Positions 1-6,983 are shown, numbered from the stretch's first letter. The stretch is 8,011 nucleotides of DNA from Bacteroidales bacterium (GCA_007130545.1 SLSG01000293.1:1-8011), one strand, 5' to 3'. The notes: generated by a model not told the origin, from the sequence alone. Numbers and translations are program-made.

Positions 1-121
1 GGGCATACAGGTCCAACTCCGGTTCATTGCCGGCCAGCCTCCCTTTCCTCGCCATTTTGCGGTAACGAAATGCCCTGAAGTGTCTGACAGGGTTCAGGAA
101 ACCCCAAAGAATGTTTTTCAT
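1..121 (-). CDS. Unidentified protein, N-terminal 40 residues only (runs off window)
   Basis: An open reading frame starts at ATG 119-121 on the minus strand and stays open to the left edge of the window. It begins MKNILWGFLNPVRHFRAF, continues with a basic stretch (YRKMARKGRL), and ends in a more acidic segment (NEPELDLYA) where the window stops. It lies 13 nt downstream of the DUF1080 lipoprotein gene, in the same direction, so it is probably the next gene of the same operon. The basic, weakly hydrophobic N-terminus shows no clear signal peptide, lipobox or complete membrane segment, which suggests a cytoplasmic product. I do not recognise the family from 40 residues and assign no function. 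The main support for it being real is the tight spacing and the uninterrupted frame. Confidence 0.5.
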   Translation of the reverse strand, partial: MKNILWGFLNPVRHFRAFRYRKMARKGRLAGNEPELDLYA

Positions 122-134
122 GCCTGTAACAGAA

Positions 135-806
135 TTATCGGCTGAGCAGGTAAACGTTCCGGAATTCGATGGGTCCGCCTTCACTCTGCAAACCGATGCG
201 CCCGGAAGTGTAATTCAGTCCGGTGGCCCTGTTCTGCAATGCACCGTTGACATATACCTCCATGGAGTCCCCTTGGGCGATGATCCGGTAAGTATTCCAT
301 TCCCCGGCCGGGTTTTCCCGGCTTTCTTCGGTCAGTCTTTGCACGACACGACGGGACTTGTCGATGCGCTCACTGAAGTCCCCGTCGCCCATCGCGATCA
401 GGTCTCCTGCGCGGCCATGCATCATCTGGGCCTCAAAGCAAACCGGCCAGATGGCATCTTCCTCCTGCAGGTGGACGAACACCCCGCTGTTGGTCGGCTC
501 TCCGGGCCAGCGCCATTCTACATGGAGCTCGTAATCATCGTATTGGCGATCTGTTTTGGCGTATCCGAAGGGCTCTCCCTTGCAGTGCAGAATGCCTTCC
601 GAAGCGCTCCAGACAGTGGCCGGATCGACTTCTTCACGGTGGAAGAACTCCCAACCTGCCAAATCTTTCCCGTTAAACAGCCAGAGGGTATCGGATCCCT
701 GAACGGTTTCAGCGGTTTGGGGTCCCGGTCCGCCACAGGATATAATCCAGCTTGCGGCAAATACCAGCAATGCAATACCAGCCGCGGTTTTAAATTTTCT
801 TTTCAT
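135..806 (-). CDS. DUF1080 (3-keto-disaccharide hydrolase-type) lipoprotein
   Basis: The 223-residue product has a lipoprotein signal: a basic N-terminus (MKRKFK), a hydrophobic core and a lipobox IISC with the acylated cysteine at residue 24. The mature part is one DUF1080 domain, a concanavalin-like beta-sandwich. Family landmarks are LFNGKDLAGWE (43-53), the NSGVF segment (106-110), an FEAQMMHG strand near 124-131 and the C-terminal GRIGLQSEGGPIEFRNV segment (202-218). Characterised family members cleave or eliminate glycosides previously oxidised at C3 (3-keto-glycosides), so a hydrolase of 3-keto sugars at the cell envelope is the best guess; many members remain untested. The length is typical for a single-domain member. 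It starts 23 nt after the GH109-like gene, and that partner could supply the oxidised substrate. The ATG at 804-806 is chosen because it directly precedes the signal peptide. Confidence 0.88.
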   Translation of the reverse strand: MKRKFKTAAGIALLVFAASWIISCGGPGPQTAETVQGSDTLWLFNGKDLAGWEFFHREEVDPATVWSASEGILHCKGEPFGYAKTDRQYDDYELHVEWRWPGEPTNSGVFVHLQEEDAIWPVCFEAQMMHGRAGDLIAMGDGDFSERIDKSRRVVQRLTEESRENPAGEWNTYRIIAQGDSMEVYVNGALQNRATGLNYTSGRIGLQSEGGPIEFRNVYLLSR

Positions 807-829
807 GTGTAGATTTTTGATGACCGAAA

Positions 830-2245
830 TTACGGTTTTTTTGTATAGTATGTGACGGTGCTGAGCTCATTCCATGCGCCACGTGTGAAATCCGGGATTT
901 TCACAGGCATGCCCTGGTTGGCCACCGACACGCGGGAAAGTTCTATGATGGCCGACCACTCTGCGGCATCATACACATCCTGGTCAAGCGGCAGCCCATG
1001 CCGCAGACAATAGACCAGGCGGTAGTCCATGATGAAATCCATTCCGCCGTGGCCGCCGACCCGCCTGGCCTGTTCGCCCACTTCCCTTACAATGGGGTGC
1101 TCGTATTCCTGCAGCAGCTTTTCCAGTTCTTCGTCGGATAGCCAGGAGTGCCCGTCGGGTTCCAGTGCAATGCCCCTCCTGGGCCATTTCTGGGCAAAGC
1201 CCCTGGTCCCGCTCAGCATGTGGATGCGGCTGTAGGGGCGCGGACTCGTGACATCGTGCTGGATCTTGATCGACTTACCTCTGGCCGTTTTGATAATGGT
1301 CGTGTTCATGTCTCCCTTTTTGTATTCCCGCTGTGCATAATCCGATTCCTCCCCGAATTTGTCTTTGGCATAGGCGGTGAGTCCGAACTGCCCGCTCGAT
1401 ACCGACACCAGGTATTCCATCCGGTCGCCTCTGTGGATGTTCAGCGCATGGGCAATGGGTCCGAGTCCATGCATGGGATACAGCGCCCCATCGTATTGCT
1501 CGTTGTGCCTCAGCCGCCACATATCCCAATACCCGTTCTCTTCCTCAAACAGCAGGAAACGCAGGTCGTGAATGTATGCCCCTTCCGCATGTACGATTTC
1601 TCCGAATAGCCCCTGTTGTGCCATGTTCAGTGTGGCCATCTCGAAAAAGTCGTAATTGCAGTTTTCCAGCATCATCATATGCCTGCGGGTGCGCTCGGCC
1701 GTGTTCACCAGCTGCCAGGCCTCGTCGACTGTCAGGGCCGCCGGTATTTCCGTGGCCGCATGCTTGCCTTGCTCCATCGCATACACGGCGATGGGTGTAT
1801 GCAGATCCCAGTGCGTGCAGATATATACCAGGTCCACATCCTCCCGCTCACAGATGGCTTTCCAGTCATCCGCCCCGGTGTATCCGTCGGCAGGCGGCAT
1901 GCCCCTGTCTGCCATCATTTGCATGGCCCTTTCCACATTGGCAGGGACCACATCTGCCAGGGCAACGATCTTCGCCCCTTCAATGAACGAAAAGCGGTGT
2001 ACTGCCCCGATGCCCCGCATACCCAGTCCGACAATCGCAATGCGCACCGTATCAAGTGGTTCCGTGCGCAGCTCCAGTACATGGTGTTGGCCGGCCGGCC
2101 GGACCGGGGTTTCAAAAACCTCCCGTGCGGTAAATGGGCTGTCGCCGGCAGGCTGCCCGGGTTGGCAGGCAAAAAAAGCCATGAGGGTGAATGCCAGGAT
2201 CATCATGCGGGAAATGGTCGTGGGCTTGGTGCAAATGGTTTTCAT
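830..2245 (-). CDS. GH109-like Gfo/Idh/MocA-fold glycosidase/oxidoreductase, lipoprotein
   Basis: The 471-residue product has an N-terminal hydrophobic segment ending in FFAC (Cys27), read as a slightly divergent lipobox, then a linker of about 35 residues. An NAD-binding Rossmann domain follows with IVGLGMRGIG at 71-80 and the acidic end of its second strand near ADVV (97-100). Segments matching GH109 are LVYICTHWDLHTPIAVYAME (139-158), the EIPAA loop (166-170), LENCNYDFFE (193-202), EGAYIHDLR (221-229), YPMHGLGPIAHAL (256-268) and GGHGGMDF (397-404). Tyr256 and His259 are plausible catalytic residues by analogy with the family. GH109 enzymes use a tightly bound NAD to oxidise C3 transiently, eliminate the aglycone and add water, classically on alpha-N-acetylgalactosaminides. 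The substrate here is not proven; a plain C3 dehydrogenase feeding the DUF1080 neighbour is the alternative. Its ATG overlaps the kinase stop by 4 nt (ATGA), implying translational coupling. Confidence 0.9.
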   Translation of the reverse strand: MKTICTKPTTISRMMILAFTLMAFFACQPGQPAGDSPFTAREVFETPVRPAGQHHVLELRTEPLDTVRIAIVGLGMRGIGAVHRFSFIEGAKIVALADVVPANVERAMQMMADRGMPPADGYTGADDWKAICEREDVDLVYICTHWDLHTPIAVYAMEQGKHAATEIPAALTVDEAWQLVNTAERTRRHMMMLENCNYDFFEMATLNMAQQGLFGEIVHAEGAYIHDLRFLLFEEENGYWDMWRLRHNEQYDGALYPMHGLGPIAHALNIHRGDRMEYLVSVSSGQFGLTAYAKDKFGEESDYAQREYKKGDMNTTIIKTARGKSIKIQHDVTSPRPYSRIHMLSGTRGFAQKWPRRGIALEPDGHSWLSDEELEKLLQEYEHPIVREVGEQARRVGGHGGMDFIMDYRLVYCLRHGLPLDQDVYDAAEWSAIIELSRVSVANQGMPVKIPDFTRGAWNELSTVTYYTKKP

Positions 2246-3357
2246 AATATAAAATGGTTTAGGGAATCTGTGATGATGTCCTGCATCCAGGATGCCCGTG
2301 ATTCCAGACTTTCTATAAATGCCAGCTGTACCCTGGCACGGACCAGGTTGTGGTCTGCATAGGCCGTTTTATAATATACATCCCCATTCAGGTAATCGGC
2401 CAGAAAACGGATCCCCATTATATAGGTCATTAATACCGGGGCCAGGTGGAAGAATTCTCTTTCCCGGGGGGTGGCGGCGGACCCGATCTGGGCCAGGTAA
2501 GCCCTGGTATAGGCTTCGAATGCCCATGGGACAAGGGAGGACTTCCGGTGGTCCGGCTCATCCTCCATGACGGCATTGGCCCCGGTGCGGATCGCATCCC
2601 CATAGTCATAGAACAGGGAGCCCGGACCCACGGTGTCCAGGTCGATAACGGCCACGGCCTTTCTTTCGCGGAACAACAGGTTGTTGATCTTGGTGTCGTT
2701 GTGGACCACCCTGAGTGGGATCTCCCCACTGTTTGTCAGTTCCTCGATCCGACCCAGCGATCCTGCGCGTTGCAGAAAAAAATCCACCACCTCCCTGACC
2801 TGCTCCAGCCGTTTCGCATGGTCATTCTCCACGGCCTCCCGCAATTGCCTCAGCCGGAATGACAGCCGGTGAAAATCCGGGATGGCCTCTTCAAATTCTG
2901 CCGGATCCAGTGGTGAGCAACGCCCGGCAAACCATCCGAATGCGTTTCCGGCCTGGCGGGCCTGCCATGGCTCCTCCACCAGCTCGATGGAGTGGGTTCC
3001 CGGGATGAATTCCATGACCCGCCATACGCCTCCTTGCTGGTCAGTAAAAAGATACTCCCCGTTCCTGTCCGGCAGCAGGGCAGGAACCACGATGTCCTCC
3101 AATCTGGCACTGAATTCCTGCTGAAGCTTTATATGGTTGGCTATGATGCCCGCGGGATTTTTAAAAACCCCCGTGTTGATGCGTTGCAGGATGAAACAGG
3201 ACCTGGCGCCGCCGGTCTCCTGTCTGATCTCCAGTTTGAAGGTGTCGTTGATGTGCCCGCTCCCGTGCGGGATGATGCTGATCACCTCCCGGCCGGGGAA
3301 GAATGCCTCAATGGCTTCTTCATATTCGATTTGTCGCCTATTCATATCCATATTCAC
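2242..3357 (-). CDS. APH-fold sugar kinase, N-acetylhexosamine 1-kinase-like
   Basis: The product is up to 371 residues, close to the roughly 360 of characterised N-acetylhexosamine 1-kinases (NahK). It has the aminoglycoside phosphotransferase fold: a nucleotide loop region GSGHINDTF (32-40), FILQRIN (55-61), the catalytic loop VVHNDTKINNLLF (217-229) with His219, Asp221 and Asn226, and the metal-binding segment VIDLDTVGPGSLFYDYGDAIR (starting at 237, Asp239/Asp241). HNDTKINN and DLDTVGPG are strongly reminiscent of NahK, which makes GalNAc/GlcNAc 1-phosphate in the cytosol. That fits the GH109-like gene it overlaps by 4 nt, but hexose specificity cannot be read from the sequence. The start is uncertain: GTG at 3357 is the longest, with ATG at 3351 and 3345 as good alternatives and no clear ribosome binding site for any. 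Reading upstream from the GTG, the frame stays open for 19 codons through a repeat until the permease stop (see 3361-3456). Confidence 0.85.
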   Translation of the reverse strand: MNMDMNRRQIEYEEAIEAFFPGREVISIIPHGSGHINDTFKLEIRQETGGARSCFILQRINTGVFKNPAGIIANHIKLQQEFSARLEDIVVPALLPDRNGEYLFTDQQGGVWRVMEFIPGTHSIELVEEPWQARQAGNAFGWFAGRCSPLDPAEFEEAIPDFHRLSFRLRQLREAVENDHAKRLEQVREVVDFFLQRAGSLGRIEELTNSGEIPLRVVHNDTKINNLLFRERKAVAVIDLDTVGPGSLFYDYGDAIRTGANAVMEDEPDHRKSSLVPWAFEAYTRAYLAQIGSAATPREREFFHLAPVLMTYIMGIRFLADYLNGDVYYKTAYADHNLVRARVQLAFIESLESRASWMQDIITDSLNHFIL

Positions 3358-3360
3358 CGG

Positions 3361-3456
3361 GTCGTTTCGGGTTCTTGTTCTTTGGTCGTTTCGGGTTCTT
3401 GTTCTTTGATCGTTTCACATCCTTGTTTCCTGGTCGTTTCGGATCCTGATCCCGTG
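3361..3456. repeat. Four tandem copies of a 24-bp repeat across the permease end and intergenic gap
   Basis: Copies lie at 3361-3384, 3385-3408, 3409-3432 and 3433-3456. The plus-strand unit begins gtcgtttcgg and ends ttctttg. Copies 1 and 2 are identical; by hand count copy 3 matches them at 16 of 24 bases and copy 4 at 17 of 24. The period is eight codons. In the shared frame of permease and kinase on the minus strand, copies 1 and 2 read QRTRTRND, copy 4 reads HGIRIRND and copy 3 reads QETRM-stop-ND. The array probably arose by duplication of the 3' end of the permease gene, copy 4 being the ancestral coding sequence because it encodes the end of the ordinary permease tail. The identity of copies 1 and 2 suggests recent slippage expansion. 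Confidence 0.9.
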
Positions 3457-4692
3457 CCCGTGCAACGCAAAATACAAAATAAACAGGTATGCGGGAAGGA
3501 GTATCCAGTAGGCGCTCTGGTAATTGCTGACCACTTCGGATCCGCCTTCCCCGAGTCCCACCAGGTAACCAAATGCAAGGGGGATGATCCCACCCCCGAC
3601 GATGCCCATGACCAGAATGGAGGACCCCACCTTGGTGAACTTGCCCAGGTCAGCAATGGCCAGGGGCCAGATGGCGGGCCACATCAGGGAGTTGGCAAAG
3701 CTGACCATCAGCAGGCAGTAGAAGGCGTACTTCAAGGGGAGGAGGACGAGCATCAGGCTGGAAGCGATGCCTATGAGCGAGAAAAGGACCAGCGCCCGCT
3801 TCTGGGAAATAATCTTCGGGATTGTCAGCACCCCGAAAACATACCCGGCGATCAGTCCGACCGTCACAAACCCGGCATATCTTTCCAGGTTCGGCTCATC
3901 CCCGAAACTTGCCCGGGCAAAGTCAATGACGGAGGCCATTGGCAGGATTTCAATGCCGGCATACAGGAAAATGGCCAGGGCACCCAGCAGCAGGTGCGGA
4001 AACTGGAGTATGCTGCGCTTGTTCCTGGCATGATCTGACGCCAGGTCAAGGGGATCTGCCTGGCTTTCGCCATCCTCTTCCCCCTTTGCCTTTACTTCCG
4101 GCAATGGGGCGAAATAGACACCAATCCCCAGCAACAGCAGTATGCCACCCACGAGGTAGAATGGCAGAATCACATCCCCGAGCCGGACTTCCTGAAGGTC
4201 AATGAAGAGACCCAGAAACAGCGGGGCTGCCCACCAGGCAAGCTTGTTCATGATCCCCATCAGGCTCATCCGCACAGCAGCCGTTTCCATGGGTCCCACG
4301 ATCGTGATGTAAGGGTTTACCGCCGCTTGCAGCAGGGTATTGCCGATTCCTCCGACAAACAGGGCAAGCAGGAACAAAGGGAAACTGACGGAGGTGGCGG
4401 ACGGAACGAACAGCAGCATGCCGGCCGCCATGATGGCGAATGCGGCGACCATGGACCTTCGGTATCCGAAACGGGAGATGACCCAGGCAGAAGGCCTCCC
4501 GAAGATCACAAATGCCGAAAAGATGGCGGCCGTGACCAGATAGGACTCTCCAACACCCAGGTCGAATGCGGTGCGCAGGGCCGGGGTGAGGAAGCCGCTG
4601 ATCCCGATGCCGAAACCGATTACAAAGAAGATCCCTCCGATGATGAGCAGCGGGATCAGGTAGGTCTTTTTGGGTGCCGCCTGGTTTTGCAT
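3415..4692 (-). CDS. MFS sugar/proton symporter, FucP/GluP/NagP-like
   Basis: The 425-residue product shows about 12 hydrophobic segments, the expected length and topology for the fucose/glucose/galactose:H+ symporter branch of the major facilitator superfamily. Recognisable segments are GIGISGFLTPALRTAF in helix 1 and the next loop (28-43), FGRPSAWVISRFGYRRS (64-80), the family-typical LQAAVNPYITIVGP (121-134), MSLMGIMNK (142-150), a charged cytoplasmic loop between the two six-helix halves (about 198-228), GIEILPMASV (246-255) and FANSLMWPAIWPLAI (332-346). It likely imports a monosaccharide across the inner membrane; by context the candidate is GalNAc or GlcNAc. It ends HGHGIRIRNDQETRM, the last residues being encoded by the 24-bp repeat array, and its TGA is a one-base variant of the CGA in the other copies. 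The start is ATG 4690-4692 after an A-rich leader, 70 nt downstream of the ABC ATPase gene. Confidence 0.9.
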   Translation of the reverse strand: MQNQAAPKKTYLIPLLIIGGIFFVIGFGIGISGFLTPALRTAFDLGVGESYLVTAAIFSAFVIFGRPSAWVISRFGYRRSMVAAFAIMAAGMLLFVPSATSVSFPLFLLALFVGGIGNTLLQAAVNPYITIVGPMETAAVRMSLMGIMNKLAWWAAPLFLGLFIDLQEVRLGDVILPFYLVGGILLLLGIGVYFAPLPEVKAKGEEDGESQADPLDLASDHARNKRSILQFPHLLLGALAIFLYAGIEILPMASVIDFARASFGDEPNLERYAGFVTVGLIAGYVFGVLTIPKIISQKRALVLFSLIGIASSLMLVLLPLKYAFYCLLMVSFANSLMWPAIWPLAIADLGKFTKVGSSILVMGIVGGGIIPLAFGYLVGLGEGGSEVVSNYQSAYWILLPAYLFILYFALHGHGIRIRNDQETRM

Positions 4693-4762
4693 GTGGTTCG
4701 TTTATGGGTGTAGGTGGGGTCTGCTTTTTTCCCGGACTTGCCATAGGGTGTGGCTGCTCCTT
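4693..4762. other. 70-nt gap between ABC ATPase and sugar permease genes
   Basis: This is the widest gap in the leftward gene run. On the minus strand it contains a run of six A (GGGAAAAAAGC) and an A-rich stretch just before the permease ATG (ATAAACGAACCAC). I see no convincing hairpin terminator and no good match to the Bacteroidota promoter pair (TTTG and TAnnTTTG). It is the best place for an internal promoter separating the ABC pair from the sugar genes, but nothing in the sequence proves one. Confidence 0.3.
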
Positions 4763-5473
4763 CTATGGGCCTGCGCTGACTGAAAAATAATTTTCAATTT
4801 CATCCAGCCCGTCTTCCGGCAGCCGGATATCCCGTATGATCCTGCCATGCTCCAGCAAAATGATGCGGTTGCATATTTCCGTGATGTGGTTCAGGTTGTG
4901 GCTGGACAGCAGCATCGTGGTGCCCCGGGATATATTTTCCTGTTGAAGCATCCGCTTGATCAATATCTGGGAGCTTGGGTCGAGGAAGTTAAAAGGTTCA
5001 TCCAGCACCAACAGTCCGGGCTGCACCATCATGGCGGCAATGATCCCGATCTTCTGGCGGTTGCCGGTGGAGAACTGCCGGATATATTTTTTCTGGTCCA
5101 GGATCTCCCCGCTCATGAACCTGGAAAATCCCTGTAGTCGTTCATCGATCTGTGCCGGTGTGAACCCATAGATCCTGCCGGTGAAGTGGAAAAACTCTTC
5201 CGGACTCAGGAAGTCGATCAAAAAACCTTCATCCAGGAAACTTCCGGTGCTTGATTTCCAGTGGTCACTGCCGGCCACGTCCTGGCCGCCGGCCTGGATA
5301 TTGCCCGCCGAAGCCTGGATCAGGTCGAGCAACAGCCTGAAGAACGTGGTTTTCCCAGCCCCGTTGTTGCCAATGATGCCGACCAGTTCCCCTGACCGGA
5401 TTTCCAGTCGGTCCATGTCCAGCGCCAGCTGCTTGCCATAGTATTTCTTCAGTTCTTGTACAAGGATGTCCAT
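4763..5473 (-). CDS. ABC transporter ATP-binding protein (ABC-2 / CcmA-like)
   Basis: This 236-residue nucleotide-binding subunit has Walker A GNNGAGKT (35-42), the signature FSTGNRQK (134-141, a variant of LSGGQ), Walker B LLVLDEP (154-160) and the switch histidine in LSSHNL (His192). Where a Q-loop glutamine is expected, around 78-84, the sequence reads SFLDEGF: no Gln, with Asp81/Glu82 instead; acidic replacements at this loop occur in ABC-2 type ATPases. It would power the membrane protein encoded immediately upstream, whose TAA is 1 nt from this ATG (TAATATG), so the two are almost certainly co-translated partners. The substrate is unknown; relatives include lipid, polysaccharide, antibiotic and export-type systems. 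The product ends in a short tail after ENYFSVSAGP. Start ATG 5471-5473 directly precedes a typical first beta strand (MDILVQELKKYYG). Confidence 0.92.
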   Translation of the reverse strand: MDILVQELKKYYGKQLALDMDRLEIRSGELVGIIGNNGAGKTTFFRLLLDLIQASAGNIQAGGQDVAGSDHWKSSTGSFLDEGFLIDFLSPEEFFHFTGRIYGFTPAQIDERLQGFSRFMSGEILDQKKYIRQFSTGNRQKIGIIAAMMVQPGLLVLDEPFNFLDPSSQILIKRMLQQENISRGTTMLLSSHNLNHITEICNRIILLEHGRIIRDIRLPEDGLDEIENYFSVSAGP

Positions 5474-5474
5474 A

Positions 5475-6959
5475 TTACTTTTCCCGGTATTTACTCAGGT
5501 TGCGGTATTTTTTACGTTGAAAGCGGCGGAACACATCAGCGGTCCATGCCGGTGTGGCCGCCAGGAATGCAAGCCCCGTGACCCCCGCGGCAAGGGAAAA
5601 TCCCAGCGGACTTTCAAGCGGGATCAGGCTGCCGGCAATATACAGGGGGATGGTGGATGCAAAGATCAGAATGATGATAAAAAACAGGGTGCCGCTGGTC
5701 CCTTCAAAGTTAAAGAAGGCCCGTTGGTTTGGATCGATCCGGGTGGAATTTCCCAGTCCCGCATAAAACAGGATACAGTATACGGGTCCGATTGCATAAA
5801 GAAACACCCCAGCCAGAAAAGGATAGGCCTCAGGCTTCCAGATCAGCACAAATGGGGTCAGCAGGATGAACTGCAGCACGGCCAGCAAGGCATAAAAAAC
5901 ATATTTGGCCCGAATAAGGGATTTTAAATCGAGGTCTCTGGTGGCGACAAAATCAAAAAACCGGCTTTCCCAGGAAAAGACATATTGCAGGTGTATGAAC
6001 CCGTATGACCCGATAGCCATCAGGATGAACGGGGTCATGGCCGTCAGGCTCCCCGCCGGTGAGTAAATTATAAGGTAGAGGATTAGCGGGATCATCAGCG
6101 GGGCCTGTAAAAGGTTCTGCCTGGACCGCTTGTTGCGCATAAGCAGTTTCCACTCCAGTTCCCAGAACGGGCCCCAGAAGGGGATCCTGTGGAACAGCTT
6201 TCCGAGGCGGCCGGATGTGGCCACCCGGGTGCTTCCCTGGCTTCCCAGTCCGTAAAAGCCAGCTTCCATGTTTTTGCGGATAAGCGGCTGGATGCCGGCG
6301 ATCGCGATTCCCATTCCCAGGAAAACCCATGTGTTGCCCTCAAGCAAAGCCTGTCCGAATTTTCCGGAGAAGACCATCAGCAGATCCTGGAAAACCCATC
6401 CGACAACAATGATCAACACCAGGGCCAGGGCGAACAGGGTCAGTGACAGGGCATTTCTTTTTCCGTATGTTTTCAGAAAAAGGCCCAGGGAGTGGCTGAG
6501 GCCGGACAGCAGGAGGCAGCCGAGGATCATAAACCAGAAGGCCTGGGGGGAAACGGGATGGTAAAGCGTGCGCATAAAGAATGGGACCAGCAGGGCCAGC
6601 AGGTAAACGTTGTACGGGCTGAACCACGAGCGGAACAGGGTCAGGGCGGCCAGCCGGCTGCGTTTGACGGGGAGGTGGAGGTAGGGGGCGACGCCCTGGC
6701 GGGGGACCGGCTGACTGAACAGGCGCAGGGAAAGGTCGCTGGCGTAAAGGAACAGCAGGTAAGACAGCATGACATCCAGGGGCTGTTTGTCCGGGAACAA
6801 GTTCTGCAAAATGCCTGGCAGGGCACTGCCGATGAGGAACATATACCAAAACAGGCTCAGGACGACAAAGCCGATCAGAACCCGGATGCCGACCCCCCTG
6901 CTGAAATAATGGGCCCGCCTGAAACTTAGCCAGGCATGATGCAAGATCGAAAGCAACAT
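5475..6959 (-). CDS. ABC-2-like integral membrane permease, DUF5687-like
   Basis: This 494-residue, very hydrophobic protein has about 12 candidate membrane segments (near 26-46, 62-80, 103-129, 138-162, 168-190, 209-225, 286-300, 307-325, 352-374, 381-402, 424-443 and 452-470). A soluble loop around 228-285 carries FWGPFWELEWKLLMRNKRSRQ, the coupling-helix-like pattern seen in ABC exporter permeases of this type. The C-terminus is strongly basic (RRFQRKKYRNLSKYREK). Size and layout resemble the Bacteroidota DUF5687 family, a judgement made from memory. It lies 1 nt upstream of its ATPase. The frame remains open far upstream to 7826, but that part is antisense to the metallo-hydrolase gene and not membrane-like, so I start at ATG 6957-6959 (MLLSILHHAWLSF), shortly before the first hydrophobic segment. 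The transported substrate cannot be inferred. Confidence 0.83.
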   Translation of the reverse strand: MLLSILHHAWLSFRRAHYFSRGVGIRVLIGFVVLSLFWYMFLIGSALPGILQNLFPDKQPLDVMLSYLLFLYASDLSLRLFSQPVPRQGVAPYLHLPVKRSRLAALTLFRSWFSPYNVYLLALLVPFFMRTLYHPVSPQAFWFMILGCLLLSGLSHSLGLFLKTYGKRNALSLTLFALALVLIIVVGWVFQDLLMVFSGKFGQALLEGNTWVFLGMGIAIAGIQPLIRKNMEAGFYGLGSQGSTRVATSGRLGKLFHRIPFWGPFWELEWKLLMRNKRSRQNLLQAPLMIPLILYLIIYSPAGSLTAMTPFILMAIGSYGFIHLQYVFSWESRFFDFVATRDLDLKSLIRAKYVFYALLAVLQFILLTPFVLIWKPEAYPFLAGVFLYAIGPVYCILFYAGLGNSTRIDPNQRAFFNFEGTSGTLFFIIILIFASTIPLYIAGSLIPLESPLGFSLAAGVTGLAFLAATPAWTADVFRRFQRKKYRNLSKYREK

Positions 6960-6983
6960 ATAAGCCGGAAGGATTAAGGGGTG

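Noticed and set aside
111..812. 233-codon open frame on the plus strand
   Set aside because: It covers the DUF1080 lipoprotein gene in antisense; the minus-strand product has a lipobox and family motifs, while this one has none.
1616..2362. 248-codon open frame on the plus strand
   Set aside because: It is antisense to the GH109-like gene and the kinase end; the minus strand encodes clear Rossmann and GH109 segments.
3361..3456. Repeat array as a CRISPR
   Set aside because: The 24-bp units abut directly with no unique spacers and diverge from one another, so this is a simple tandem repeat.
2992..4038. 348-codon open frame on the plus strand spanning the repeat array
   Set aside because: It is antisense to the kinase start and the permease 3' half; its product is low-complexity and hydrophilic without motifs, and its repeat is just the reverse of the 24-bp array.
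4199..4744. 181-codon minus-strand frame starting MASPGKKQ upstream of the permease
   Set aside because: It overlaps the permease gene in another frame and gives a Pro/His/Arg-rich sequence with no membrane segments, typical of an out-of-frame shadow.
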